The translations under genes and the position numbers were made by a program. This document shows positions 1 through 14,200 of a stretch of DNA of 64,000 bases, in pieces; position 1 is the first letter of the stretch, and every line of letters starts with the position of its first letter. Below the pieces are notes generated by a model. The model saw only the letters and a program-made list of their open reading frames with translations, was not told the DNA's origin and did no database searches. Source of the DNA: Albula goreensis (Eukaryota; Chordata; Actinopteri; Albuliformes; Albulidae); contig CM040742.1 in assembly GCA_022829145.1 (NCBI GenBank), positions 3,867,158-3,931,157 of the forward strand, given 5' to 3'.

Positions 1-2189
1 CTTTGTGCTCCCTACGAATCTCTTCACTGCCACAAGTATTATCGTCTTTGCCGCCGCTAGCTGTGCACATATTTGTCGGTGGCGGCCTGTAATCCGCAGA
101 GAGAGGGCTTTAATATCTAATATCTAAATCCAGCGTTGTGCCACCAGGCCTGTCCTCTACAGCCATGAATCCCCACGTTCGCGCATTTTCTAAGGGAACC
201 ATGGGAGAAATTTCATCCCAGTGAATCAGGGTGCAATAAAATTTAATTAAAAAAAAAAAAAAAAAAAAACATTGATTCCAAAACATGAAATTAGGGGGTG
301 CATGTTAATATTGCACTAAGGCTGTAGATGTAAATATCTGAAACTAATATTTAAACAAGCATACATTTTACAGCTAATTTAAGTGGGTGCCATGCACAAA
401 TATATGAATTGCTGCCAATTAATTTCGTGTCATGAATATACTACAACAGTATAGTTGAGGGTATGTGATAAAATAAATATTTCACAATATCTACATTTGA
501 AACTTTGCACTAATGTTTTTTTTCCTTTTTTGCCCCAACCCCTGAAATAAGACTAACTTGTTAGCCTCCCAGAGAAACTCTCTCCCAGCAACTAAGGGAG
601 GGGAGTCCAAACTCAACAGACTCCTCAAAGTCAGCATGTAATTGGTTCATGCAGGAACCCGGCCAACCAGGAGAGGCCATCGGAAAACAACGAGACTAGC
701 AAACCCCAATCAGCTTTAACCTCTGTCGTTCCCCTTTCAAAGCCTGGCCGGTTGTTGGTTGGCCAATGCAGACCTCTGGCTACAGCTTGTAATGGTGCAG
801 TTTAGGACTCAAAACCCAAATTCTGGGGCTTCGGCCTTCTTCATTAACAAGTGTCTCTCCCGAGCGACACTCGCCCATACGCTCACTTCTCACATATTGC
901 ACAAAGAATCGCTATACATATATTGTACTGAAAAAACATACAAAACTGAGTGCTGGTTTCATTCCCTCTCATTTCTTCTCCCTCCTTCTCTTCATACTCT
1001 CCCTTTGTATAATTCTCTCTGCTCTGTCTTTCTGTATATCCACTTTACATCTCTTTCTTCAGCCTCCTTTCAGATGAATTCAAAAGGCATTGTGGGTAAG
1101 ACACATCTGTGTACAGTATAATCCTAAAGCAGTGCATTAACAAATATCTACAGTAGCACACAGACAATTATTTCATACTGCAACATACTGGATAAGTGCC
1201 AAACTGCACATTTAAACAAGAATATTTTCTTCTCATTTAAATGATTTGATACGCACAGACAGATGACTTGCATATACATATTAGCTTAAATAAAATTAAA
1301 TATGCGATTCAATTTATACCAGTTTCTTATTGGTATAATTGCTCTACCTGTTATGGCGGATGGTTGAGTGTGGCTAATTTTTCTCAGCTGGGAACAGTTT
1401 TGTTTTCTTTTATATATTTCTTGAAAGAAGAAGAAAGCTATTTCCCCTCTATACTTATCTTGCTTTCTTGCTCTTTCACTCTCTCTCTCTGCCTCCTCCC
1501 TCTCTGTACCTCTCTCACCCCATCCTTTCATTGTGGTATAAGCTGATATAGAAACATACCTGTGCATGAAAGGGAAAAAAGAGGCAGAGATATAACTTGG
1601 CTATCTTATTCTGCTATATAACTGCCACCATCATTGAAATGGAGATACAGAAAGCACACAATGATAAATAATCTCGTGAAATTTTACTGAATGCACATAG
1701 ATATTCGAGGGGAGTCAAAATGGAGAAGTACAGTGCCCATTCGATAGTCATACCCTATTATCCAAAAGCAATGTACAAAGCGGAGTTTGTCTAAATTGAG
1801 TGAGTCTCTTTCAATACGATTCCTTTCAAAATGGACATTCTCATTAAGTACTACCCCAAGAATGTCTGTCCGTCCCTCTCATCTCTGCCCCTCTTCCGCG
1901 GGTCTTACTTTCACTCCTTCTCTACCTCTCTCTGTTTTCCCTAAGGTTTATTCTGTGTTTGTAGGGGCCCGTAGGACGAACTGTTGGCGGGGCCCAGCGC
2001 CGTGTGGGAAACGGAGAAAGCGGTGAGCAGGCGGCTCTGCGTGCCTCTCTTCATTTAGTCATACGTTTATTTATTTCATTTTTTATTTATTCATCTCTGG
2101 CTCCTCGCCTCTCACCGGTCCCTCACGGCCTGTGAGCAGAAAAAAACATTCCTGTGCTTCCCTCAAATCGAGCGATGGGAGCGAGGAGA
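1..2189. other. Intronic DNA, no gene seen
   Basis: Mostly AT-rich single-copy DNA with a poly-A run at 249, CT-rich tracts at 960-1070 and 1465-1530, and a GC-richer patch at 1930-2040. Short reading frames of up to 120 codons look random. No exon, RNA gene or mobile element was recognised. Confidence 0.6.
249..268. repeat. Poly-A tract
   Basis: A run of about 20 A follows AATTT AATT. No retroposon body is visible next to it. Confidence 0.9.
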
Positions 2190-2224
2190 CAGAGAGAGAG
2201 AGTGTGTGTGTGTGTGTGTGTGTG
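2190..2224. repeat. (GA)n-(GT)n microsatellite
   Basis: A short GA run passes directly into about 12 GT repeats, then a G run. Confidence 0.93.
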
Positions 2225-4890
2225 GGGGCGAGACGCGGACATGCTCTCTTCCGTCATGAGAGGAGGTTTGATGCACTGTAGTTATTCTTATCGCAGCAGA
2301 GGGCTGGAGAACACAGCAGGGACCTGGTTTCAGAGAGGAAACAAGTTTTACCACCATCAAAACTGAATTTGAAGTGCAGTCAGATTGAATGTTTACGGAT
2401 ATAACATTTTAGAGAGAATCCCTGCATGTATTTTGGGAGAGATTCTCTACAACATGCAAAAAAAAAGCAGAGATACGGCCCTGGCTAACTGTCAGTTTCC
2501 TGGAAGAAATTCAACAAATCCAATAGTGTCTACAAGAAATAATATTCAAGAAATGTTGACAGAGCTCAAATAATTATCATGAAACTATATAATACAATGC
2601 TGAAATATGCAACATCATCTGCTCTTGACATGATTCTTTGGCGAAAGACACAGAAGATACAGAGTGGGACATTGGCCATATAAAGGTGATCCCTCAAAAT
2701 GGAGGACGATGGGTAGCAAGAATCCCCTGTCCCTCCTGGAGATTTGCAGGACCTGAACGACCGCATCATTCCTGACTGAGCTGTCTTATCTTCTCTTCTC
2801 TGTTTCTTTCTCGTCCTCCCACGCTCTGTTGTTTCTAACTTAAGTATCTCCCCCATCCTCTCCCAAACCGTTTCTTTTTTACTTCTTTCCATTTCTAGCA
2901 CTGCCAAAAACAGCTCCATTCCTCCATCCCTCTCTTTCCCTCTTCCTCTACCTTAAAGCATTAGCAATCACACGATCTGTGGCCCAGGGACGCATTTTTT
3001 TTTAAGTCTCCCTTGTGACGACGAACGGTAATGCATTTCAACACGCAAAAAGGTGCATCGCCTCGGCACTCGCTGGGTCTACTGAACAGAGTGACTTTCA
3101 GCTGACTTTGAAAGGGCTAATTGTTTCATAACGGAGCAATCTAGAGCTGCCCTTGGATTTGATTAAATATGTGTATCTTGCCTGACACACAGGGAAACGA
3201 CAAATGTTGAGCAGAGAATGCCAGCACAATAGTCCCTCAGCGTGAACCACAAAAAACTGTTCCGAAGAAACTAGCGCTCATGCTGTTCAGCTAAATCCGA
3301 CTCATGAACGTTAGAACATTCCCCATGAGTGGGCAGGTATTTTGAATGAGAAGTGGTTTAAGCAATTCAGAAAATGTACAGGTATTTCTCATTAAGAAGA
3401 TATTATTTGCTTCTCAGTGTGAATCACTTAGTACAGAGAAAATCACAGTTTCAAATCTCCTAGTGATGGAGCCTATTATGTATAACATTGACAGAGAGGT
3501 GGAAGAGAGAAAGTTTCCTTAAGCTATAATGGGTAGGGCTGCCCTCAGCTGTCAATCACGAGTCATATAAACCAATAAAAAGCTTTGCTCTCAAAAATAA
3601 AACCCTATGAATGACATTAGTGATTGACAGCTCATGACTCGTCCTCCCAGTCTGGGGTTCACGGAAAGTCACGCTGTCAGGACTGAGCACATGTAGAGAC
3701 ACCATGCCTTTTCTCAAGTACTGTTTGTCACACAAAAAGCTACGCTGCGGTTTGCATGGATATCTGTACGCTTCTTCCCCGATGGGAATCCAGCGAAGAT
3801 TCTCACAGGAGTCAGGGAGAGGTCCGCCTCTTTTGTTAGACCCTCCAACAGAAAAGGACAATAAAAAACGGGAACAAACAGTGATAAAAAAAATGAAGCA
3901 CCAACAATGAAAAGATAACAGCAGTGGCCCCTAATCCTAATTGGTTGTTGTGGGGGGGGGGGGTTTGGGTCGGCGAAGTGTATCTGGGCTACACACTCTG
4001 CCTCTAAAGTATTATAAAAGTGATTCTGTTTATTAATGGCAAGGCAGCTAAAAAAAACTATGAGCCTTAGTGAGTCAGTGTGCTTTAATATCGAGTCAAA
4101 AACACTGGTCAGCTGACCATGGTAAAAATCTGGAGGTAGCATAAACTAGCATAAACCAAAATGCAATCAAACTATGAAAATCCCAAAATACTATTATAGG
4201 TCTACTTCTGTTAGAGGGCAAAACAATGATTTTGGGGAAATAATATTAAGACTTAAGGTATAAATACAGCATTTGGGAAAAAGAAATAAACTGCCAGTTG
4301 GCAGAAAATCCAAAGATTCAAACCAGTAGTTTGCAAATCTGCTTTACAAGGCAAATAACTGGCTACTCAGCTAAATGGAAAAACAGCTACCCACAACAAC
4401 AAAGAAAAATAAAGACAGCTTGCTTTATACATGAACTACAAATATGTAGTGTCTTATTATCACCGATTCAACTGTGAGCGTGAAACCAAAACAGACCACC
4501 CTCTCCATTGATAATGGAGGTGCTTTCCTACCATGATTTGAGCATGTTGGTTTCCACAAAAAAAATTTTTGGGTGACATGATTGAATAAAAAAAACAACA
4601 CCTGCCTACTCCTGCAGGCTACAGTACAAAATCCGTAATGTGTTATTCGATGCATCATTTTCAACCTACTAATTGGTCCCTCTTAAAAGATCCTTCTTGG
4701 TGAATTGCTTTCAGCTTCAATTTTCCTTTTATCATTTAAGGACAGCACAGTGACAGCTATCTACAACTTCAAATTATGACTCATTTGGAGGAAGCAGACA
4801 TAAATTCAGATTCTATCATAATGCATGAACGAATATCAAAACTAACATATTCATACAAATAAATATGAATGTGATCACATTTTATATGAT
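2225..4890. other. Intronic DNA with a candidate enhancer
   Basis: Apart from the PBX-MEIS pair at 3549-3630, this is unique sequence with a CT-rich stretch at 2790-2945 and a 13-base G run near 3951. None of the reading frames resembles a known protein. Confidence 0.55.
3540..3640. promoter_or_regulatory. Putative enhancer: inverted pair of PBX-MEIS/PREP sites
   Basis: TGATTGACAG, the consensus of PBX with MEIS or PREP, occurs exactly on the plus strand at 3621-3630 and on the minus strand at 3549-3558 (plus reading CTGTCAATCA). The match extends to 12 bp on each arm (GCTGTCAATCAC and GTGATTGACAGC). Between them lie CCAATAAAA and an A-rich core, and each arm is followed on its 3' side by a GAGTCAT or ATGACTC motif. 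The paired arrangement is more than the family motif alone would require. Activity and conservation are not tested. Confidence 0.42.
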
Positions 4891-4922
<32 letters not shown>

Positions 4923-4972
4923 CACGCACAGACACAGACAGAGACACAGACACAGACACAGACACAGACACA

Positions 4973-5032
<60 letters not shown>
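4891..5032. repeat. Compound (GACA)n-(CAGACA)n-(CA)n microsatellite
   Basis: An eight-copy GACA block grades through ACACAGAC hexamers into about 28 CA repeats. The stepwise change suggests growth by slippage from a single CA/GACA border. A poly-A run follows at 5041-5053. Confidence 0.95.
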
Positions 5033-5035
<3 letters not shown>

Positions 5036-5053
5036 AACCTAAAAAAAAAAAAA

Positions 5054-7764
5054 TCTCACACCAGGGAACTGCTGTTTCTATTATTCTCAATGCTACCATT
5101 TGAACATGTTGTACAACAGGAGTATAAACACTTTAACTCACAGGGGAATAATATTTTCCAGCGCAGATCGATATGTTGCATTAGACAACCAAGCGGGCCT
5201 CCTTTCTCTAAAAAACCTGTCGATTTGGCTTTATTTGAAGGTTGGGTTCAACAGCATCAGATTACAAAACTTTGTACTTGCACAAAAAAACAAGAAGACA
5301 GGCAGTTGTGTAAGCAGAAGGCCTGATAGCAATGCTACAAGCATCATTTCTTTTGTAGGCACCACCCCTTCCACCCCCGTCAAGGATAAAATGACCAATT
5401 AGACCTCTCCAATTAACACCAACTACACCTGTGTAAGGACCATTTCAGCTGAGGAATTAAACCTCATCCAATGAATTCTCCTCAAAATTAGAGAGAATCT
5501 AAACACCAAGGATGGGAAATGAAGGGCAGCAGAGTAAGTAGCCTATGAACTGAGTGAGCTGGGTGGGGTCCATGTCATTCGCTGAGAGCACAATGAACTA
5601 CAATGCCTTGACGTGACAGCGGCTCGGCTTCCATAGCGCTGGTGAAGAAGTGAGGGGCAGGTGCTCTGAGTAACACACAATAAAGTGCGTAGACCGTCTA
5701 ATTCTGGATTAAAGTGCTGCTGGTTCGAGTCCAATTCGTTTCACGCTAAACGCGACACTAACTTCTGTCTCTGCTGCTGCCATTAAGTTCTCGCTGTGGA
5801 AACGTGGCATACACTTTACAGAGATTAGAATTCACTCTGCTTTAAAGACAAATGTATTCTTACCAACGTACAAGCAAAATATCTCAGTTCGAAATGTCAG
5901 TGAACTGATTAGATTTTTCTCCTGAAAGCCTTGCTACTCTCTGTTACTGCCCTGACAAGATATAAACAAGAAAACAGCAACATCAACATACATTGGTTTG
6001 GTTATGGACGTGTAGGCCAAATGTACGATAATGTAGCCTTGGATATTAAACTCTGGGTAAAGTTTTGGTTGGAAGGCCACCACATAGAGTAAATGACAAG
6101 CTATGGCCTGTGTATTACATTATAATTAGCCCAAGCGTTGCTAATTACTCACAGACACAGTGATCCATTGCAGAACGTATTGCATCAGTAGGTAAACTTA
6201 TCACCAATTTGGAAACCACCCTGGCAGTGAGATATGTGTCTTATTTCTGATGATTAATGGTTCTTGTAAATGTGGTGCAATTATTTTGGTTATTAAGAGA
6301 ACAATTATTCTGCAGAAAATTTACTTAAATTCCGAGTGATAAATACAACATATATCATCCTCACATGGGTGGGCATACTGCCTAACTTTGTATAATAGCA
6401 TGATGCTTTGCCGATAAGACATATGATCAGATTGACAGTGAGTGAGTATTTTATCAACTAAAATATTATTGATGGTTGGATGGTCACTCAAATGAATGAA
6501 AAATATCCAGTAAAAATGATTAACGCAATGATTGATGTTGAGGGTAAAGTATTTAATGTTAAGGGCGAAACAATTAAAAGCTAATGGCTACGTTAAGGAC
6601 AGAAGACTTACTTTGAAGGGAGATATTAAGGTTTAAAGGAAAAGACTAAGTTAAACTCAAAACACAAAGCTCAGGACGTTTTTTGGTCCAGCATGGTGAT
6701 TTAAAAGCTTTGCTTCTCTGCGTCCTGACACAATGACCACCCCGAAGGAGTCTGAGGAAAAAAAATCGCAGCCAGCGGCCCCATCGTTTACAGATGTCTT
6801 GGGCTGCAGAATACCCTGACCTGCTCTAAAACCGTAGCCGGATGGGTGTAAATGAGAGACGTGTTTACCATCACACGGTCAGGTGTCAAATTTAAGTGTT
6901 AAGTCCCCTCTGCGAAATGACCCAGGGGCCTAGCTCTTGCCTACCCTTCCTTACAAATGCAAAAGTCACTTGTATTTATTTCATTTACAGTAAAAGGCTT
7001 CTGAGAGCTTCATGAATGAATCTGAAACCATCTATACTTGACCACTGAAACCTTCAACCTTGCCGGATGAGAAGGTACTCCCCATTCAGCATATTCATAG
7101 GTATTACCTTATTGCCTTATCAAACACAGTTCAAAATACACGCTTTGTGGTGCACCGGCATGAATTACTAACGGAATGTATGAGTCACCGGGTTAAAAGA
7201 ATCCATTCAACGTCTAAACAGTCACTGGATTCCTTCATGTGTAATTGACCGTGCATCGTTGTGCATTGTAGATTCGGTGGACAACGCGCGTGTAATGCGC
7301 CCGACCCCCGGCTCTCAGAGACCTGTGTGACACAACCTGCTGGGGCTTTCTGCTGTCGCACGGATACAAGGCGTGACAGCTGACAGCAAGGCCGCCATTC
7401 AAGCCAAGGGATAATTACCAGCTGATATGCACGTCGTACATGATAACCGCGGGGGCGCAAATGACATCACTTGTCCTCGGTGTGGGGGGCGCTCACCATG
7501 GCTCTGCGGGTGGCAGTCAGAACGGGGCTTTCGGTCACTCGTCCCATCCCACAACAGTGGCGGTCAATGTTGGGTCAATGCCATGCACACATAGCTTATA
7601 TGTATACACATATTAAGATATAAGACAACGCCTCAAAAGGTATTGGAGAGGAGCTGTATACGGGATATCTTATATATCATATAAATACATAAACATGCAA
7701 AATAAAAAATATCACTTGAGTAATATTATGGATTGCTCAGCCAATCACACTCACAGTTACACAT

Positions 7765-7765
<1 letters not shown>
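5054..7765. other. Intronic DNA, no gene seen
   Basis: Single-copy AT-rich sequence with one isolated B-box at 5722. A GC-richer patch lies at 7260-7520. No coding signal was recognised. Confidence 0.55.
5655..5740 (+). repeat. Possible tRNA-like relic with a perfect B-box
   Basis: GGTTCGAGTCC at 5722-5732 is an exact match to the RNA polymerase III B-box. About 40 bases upstream lies TAGACCGTCTAA, a poor A-box. The intervening bases do not fold into a convincing cloverleaf and no fish SINE body follows. It may be an old SINE head or a chance match. Confidence 0.25.

Positions 7766-7845
<80 letters not shown>
7766..7845. repeat. (CA)n microsatellite, about 40 units
   Basis: An essentially perfect dinucleotide tract of about 80 bp. 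Confidence 0.95.
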
Positions 7846-7846
<1 letters not shown>

Positions 7847-10800
7847 CACGCCATTCCTCTCCATTCCTCTTTATTGGGCTGGGTTGGTATCCTCTTCTAT
7901 TAATAATGAATGAGAATTACTTATTACTGCAGAAATTAAAAATCCGGCACAAAAATCTACAATTCCTTCTCTGTCGAGTGAATAAACTCTTAAATGAATT
8001 CCAAGGGGTGAACCCCCTTGAAGACCCAGTGCCTGTAATAATTATTTGTTACCGTAAATACTAGTTTGTAATGTAAATGTAATCATCTCAAACTAAGTAT
8101 TTATGTTGTTAGCGTTACAAAATTATTCTATTAATCATTATTAACACAATATGTTCCACTTCGTTTTACAATATAATACATTCAAAATCCTATTCATAGG
8201 CTTGATTTAAAAAATATAAATCAGTTATAAAGCTTTGCATGGTTTAGCAGCAGAATATGTAACTTGGCTTTTGAGACCAAACCAATTGCTCTCTCAGGTC
8301 ATTAGATAAATCATTGTTCCAGAGTATAGGTTAAAGATTTTGCTTCTTTCATTACAGCTATTCTCTGAAAACATTCCTTGGGGACATAGGATGTAAGTGT
8401 TTTAGTGTCCTCTTTTAAGAGCAAACTTTAATCAAATTTGTTTTCTTTTCTGCTTTCATATTAAGTGAGTATACTCACTTTTTTTTACGATGTGTGTACA
8501 AACAAAAAACTTCTTCTACTCTAGTGTTATGTGTTTGTACCGTATTGTTCATTATTGCATATCGTTACCTTATAAAATGTGATTTATTATATCAGTACAT
8601 CCAAATGTTAGTAAATTTACAGGCCAGGGTATGGAACTAATAATATTAATTAAAACCATGGAAACATGACATATGAAGCTGCGACTACTTCCACCTCCCT
8701 GAGAATCTGTGTCTCGTTACATAGGCGCAAAGAGCAAAACAGCAATTACAATGAAATTAAGTGGTATCGGAGCTGTGAAGTGCCACTTAATACATACAGA
8801 ACCTAATAAGTATTTGTTGGTGTAATGGAAAACACGGCGTATTAAATTAGTGTCACAACAAATTGTTATTAGCCAATTGCTTTGTTATTACTGAAGTGTA
8901 AAATGTGTTTATTATCAATATATGTCAATAATTATTTTGAGTATAATTATTTCAAGGAAACAAGGCGAAGCGTAAGCCTCACACATTTACGTCAGATACC
9001 GCCTCTTTTTCGTTTTCTGATAAATCACTAAAAATAACCTCTGATTTTCAAGCCCCGCAATTTTATTTTGCTGTATTTCGCTTGACCACAGCGATTGTTC
9101 ACATATCCGTGTGTCAAACGTGGCGGTGAAACGGCCATTTGTTCTACAATCTCTCCATGCCAGACTACAAATGAGGCTCAGCGACTCACAGCTCAATTCC
9201 TGTTGCTCTCTTGAAAGCGAGCATGTTTTTGTTATTGAGCAGACTTTTAATTCTGATTAGAATTCAGAGCTTGAGAGAGATCTTTGGATTCTAGGCATTT
9301 TTACTACGCAATGCAGAAATTATGGGGTATCTTCATGTATGTGCATGCAAATATTGTGGACATGTCTTTGTATCATTATTAAACAATTTAAATAACTTCT
9401 AATAATAAACTGTATATGGCTAAAGGCAGAGGCCCACCATATTGTGGAACCAGTGCTGCAAGAAAGATTCATTTTAAGTGCAGGGAAACAGATTTACATG
9501 CATTAACTTAAATAAGATGTGTAAAACAAGAAAACAGTTTAAAAAGGCTATGTTTGTAGTGTATGTAACATAAATTGTCCATGTTTTTGTGACTCAGAAT
9601 GACATCTGAGTTTTTGATGGTGTCAAGGCACATTTAAAAATGGCAAAACTTTATTTACCTGGCTAGCTACAATGGAAGTGGGACAACACATCCATTTCTC
9701 TTTGAAATAACAGTCATGAGAGCCTCAATAAAACAAAAGGTGTTTTAAAGAATTGAAAATAGGAAAGTGTTTGTATTCACACTATAGTCAAGTTAGTTTA
9801 CTTTTTGTCGAATAAACAAAAATCTGATTTATTGCTGTCATTTCATTTTTTCCGCTGCACTGAAAATTATTCACACACACACACATTTATGATGATATTA
9901 TTGATATGTTAATGTGAGAATTACGTACCACAATAATTGCACCCCCTATTCTTTTATTAACCCAAATCAAGCTCATACAGCGTGCACAGACAAACATGAA
10001 GTAGTACTGGTTGTTTTTCAGTATGTTTTGGGTGAATAAATCAGTGCTGAATTGTTTGTACACAGCTGTATGAGGGAGCCAATTGACTGGTCATCGTGAG
10101 TGGCATTTAGCTGGCATTTAGCTCTCGCAAACATTCTCGTGCCAATTTTACCCAACTCAATTACTGCTGCTCCTATTGATTGGCACACACCGGCAACCTA
10201 TCCTGCCCCGGCACTTCAGCCAAAAAAAGACGTACCCATGGACAGTTTGCCTCCGCTTAACCTGTAATTGAATAAGACCACGCAAATGGGACCCCTTCAT
10301 AGTGTCTGCCCTGCAGCCCAGTTCATTACAGCTCTGAGTGGCAGGGCCCTGAATCGGGTTATGCAGGAATGAAGGGAGAGCCAGGCAGTGGTTAATGAGG
10401 GAAAGAAGAGAACTGGCCAATGTTTTTTTTTTTGTTTGCTACACCTGGAGGATCACCTGCCAGGTGTGTGATTGCTGCAGACTGTTTTGATTACTGCAGA
10501 CTGATTCCACATCACTAAAACAAGGGAGAAGTTTTAGTGGGAGAAGGCTCGGTCAACAGCACACAGTGCCACTGTTACAGTGTAGTCACTGTCACAGTCG
10601 TTCAGGGCAAGCAGTCGTGGGAACGCAGGTAAAAACATACAAAGACACCATCGCGCAAGAGAGGTCTTGCAGTCATAACGACGCGCCATGACGTGTGCAA
10701 GCAGACAAGCGGCCGTGAACGCCCATAAATCTCACAGTCCACCGGTCAAGCAGGGAGAGACAGCCGAAACAACAGGACCTGCCATAGCATAATACAGCGA

Positions 10801-11207
10801 TCAACCTGCCGCTTCCCGCTGGAGCCCCACACTGACGCACAGCTGGGGCCAGCACTGTGGACGCTGCATGCCAATTACAGCAGGACAGAGACGGCCCACG
10901 GAAGCCTGGGTCTAAAGTATTGATGGACCCAGCAAACGCTGCAGGGAGGCTGGGGTGAGGCCAGGATGCCCTTCTAGCGGTATGGAGACCTGCGCTACAG
11001 GCAGTTCAAGGACAACTGCTGGATGGGATGGTTGCCATAGATACAGCGGAGGTGGGGGTGTGGAGGACGGCAGCTTATCGCCATGACAATATCAAGTAAC
11101 TGAAGGGCCAGGTCGTTTTTGAGGGAACAATGGAGCTTTATACCGCCGCTGAAAAAGCCAAAGTTTAATTCCAAGAGGCTGTCTGGTCCTTCACTACACT
11201 GCAACAG
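7846..11207. other. Intronic DNA, no gene seen
   Basis: Strongly AT-rich to about 10000, then more GC-rich at 10440-11000. Homeodomain-type ATTA/TAAT cores are common, as expected by composition. There are no long reading frames. Confidence 0.55.
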
Positions 11208-11228
11208 CTTTTTTTTTTTTTTTTTTTT
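11208..11228. repeat. Poly-T tract
   Basis: About 20 T in a row after CAACAGC. A minus-strand retroposon tail is possible, but no SINE or LINE body was recognised upstream. Confidence 0.85.
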
Positions 11229-14200
11229 ACACATCAGCTTTCTCTGAGAGGCGGAGAGACATGTGTGCCCATCGGCTTTGTCTTCAGAACAGCACCGCAA
11301 GCCAAGAACATATTGCAGAAAAATGAAATCCTTCCAAAAAAGAGGGATTAAATGAATTCATCATTAAACCAAAAATACAGAAGATGTGCGACGGATGTTC
11401 ACACACCTGATGACACAAGCATACATATGCAGCCACAGAACCACAAACACACACGCACACACACATGACATGCATCCAGTTCCTTTCTTATAGGAGGCAC
11501 TAAGCCCACGCGATGAAATGGTAAGAGTTTGTCACTCTGTGCAGGGCCTACAGAGCATGCTGACAGCAGAGATTAAGCCCAGACGCTGTTTCAGCATCAC
11601 ATTTTTTCGGGACGAAAGAGGAGACACTGTGGTTGAAACCTCACCCCGGGAGAGGGAGGGCGACTGTGTTTCTGCCAAACCTCACTCGATACCCATCGGA
11701 CCGGACAAACGTCTCCTCACTGGCGCTGTCCTGTCTAGTGAAGGGAGAAAAATATGACTAAAAAATAAAACGATCCCTCAAAAGGGGTACGCGTTGATGA
11801 GGATATTGCCCACTCCGCACCGTTCCTATTGGCTCTCTCTTTGTGTTTGTGGGGCCGCAGCGCCGCACCTCATATCGAATGCAACGACTCCGGCTGTGGG
11901 GAAAGGAAAGAGAACCAGAGGCTGTTCTTTAAAGGTGGGGCGCTCGTGTGTTACACGCCGCATATAAATTATCTGTGTGTCGTCCCAGCATTACATTTAC
12001 ATTTGGAGCGTGTTGTGTATTTGCATAGTGGACGGATTTGCATTTCACATATTATTCATTCATACGCGGGTATTTCGCTGAAGCGTTCCAGGTTAAGTAC
12101 CACACTCAGGGTAGGGTGCACACAGCGAAATGCTTGGTGCTAAATCAAGCCTGAGGGAGGGAATTTTACTATGTTAGACAATAGGTTACTCCTTTGGGGC
12201 TCTAAATAAATTCTTATAGGTTGGAATTAATGCTGAAGCACACATTTCTTACTCCAGGTTCTTTTAAACACAATGTCACAATGCCTAACCCACGCTGAAA
12301 CAAACAAGTAACAACACGAAATCGACGCTAATTAAATGGCTGTTAACACGTGGGATCGTGTCTAAAAAGTAATAAGGCCAGGTAAACTGTGCAGTAATGG
12401 GGCCTACCGTTTTTAGCGGTTTCTCAAACTTATATTTAGAGGCTGTCAATATTAGTAGCGGTTTTAATTGAAAAAGACAGCGTTCTTATCTGGCATCGGC
12501 AGCAGGGCCTGCATAGCCCGAGAAATGCTGGTATTAATAGGGCTGATATGGCGCGTGGCATGCCAGGACGGTGACGGCGCTGCTCTGAGTGTCAGGCCTG
12601 TCCCCGTGAGATAAGAGGAAACAGCTTGAATAAACTACGAAGGGGAACGCGAGGGGCCTCCGCAGATAGATGAGAGGAGCAAAAAAATCTGGACCCGGTA
12701 AAAGGCACGTACGGTACCATACGATACGGTACAGAGAGACGAGGAGGAGGGGGCGGGGGGGAGGGCATCGCAGAGATCTGGTTCTATTAGAGCCGATCCT
12801 ATCAAGACCCGATCCTATCAAGCAGCAAGGAGAGGTGGGGGCGAGATATAGTCATATTACACTGCATGGAGAGGGGATTGGGGGTTGGGGTATAGTTTTA
12901 TTACATGGGGCACTATCAAGTTACAAGCACTGGAATTGAGATGCGGGCATGGTAACTACGAGGAGGGTTAAACTGCAGTTCGGTTCCATGTGGTCCTAAC
13001 ACGCCATTAACCTGCTCACACCATAAGTATTCACAAAACATGTGACGTTAACCAACGGGAATCCGAGAATTTTGCCCAAAGAGAAAAAGGAGCATGGCGG
13101 TAAAAGCTGGGGGTTGGGAAACGTAATAGGCACCTGCAGGATGCGATCTATGCATTCTGAGTTAAGCGTTTTTCTGCCTAGTGCGAGCGTGTAAGCCTGC
13201 TCACCATCGATCGTTCCTGGTTAGGGCGGTCCAGGATGACTCATTCTTTTGTTGATGTCCGAGCCGCAACTCTCTTTAAATTGCTATGCCATGAACGTTC
13301 CCCCGATTCCACTGACCCAAACAATGTTCATTACAGATGGATGAAAAAGGGTAGTGAGAGGCAGAAACACAACTAATGGATGCACCAACCTCGCAATAGT
13401 CAATGTTAATGAAAGTGCTATAATACAATTTTTTTCTCTTGAAGTTCTTGAAGAGGTACTGCACCGTTCTTCAAGAAGAAGATTGTACTTTACTACCTGT
13501 TAATACTGAATCTTGTTCTACCCAGAACAATAGTTCCTTTTAGCAGGGTAAACCACCATGCAGAGTGATAATTGGAACATACTGCCATCACAAGATGGCT
13601 GCCTGTACCATAAAGCATGACCACCATGTTTAGGAGTTGGGAAAACGTTGTGCATGAAAAGAAGTTGACTGACTAGACCCGAGTACTTTCTTGCCCTCCT
13701 GAGAGGTCCAGACTTTGCGCTTGCTACACCAGGTTAGTCTTTGTATTGTATGTATAGCGCTGACATTAATAAACACCATTCTAACTTTGAATTTAAGTAA
13801 AATTATGAGTCAGTCTTCACTCAGGGTTTCTCATCACTCTCTCATCTGCAGTAGATCAATCTCACACAGTTCAAGAGGAGCAAAAGGACTCTAGATGTAG
13901 ATTATGGAACAAACTCTAGCGGCACAACTTCCTGGTTATTACACAGAAGCTCCTGTTCGGGTTTCAGCTCACATGACAGACAGGAACACAATCTCCCCCT
14001 CAAAACTGCAGACTTGTACCTTCTACCTGTACCCAAAACATTACACGTTAAATTTAGCAGCTCTCAGACCACGGAACACAATGATAAAAGGCATATAGGG
14101 TTGATGTCACGAGATGAAAGATGGCTCGTCCGCTCGCCGCGAAAAGGACCCGTCGGCTTCTAGCTGTTGCTGTTGATCCGCATTCGGCAGACCGTTATCA

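Noticed and set aside
13490..13860. Possible solo LTR (AATAAA near 13770, TG-start near 13500)
   Set aside because: I found no matching CA end, no short target duplication and no primer-binding or polypurine site, so the resemblance is too weak.
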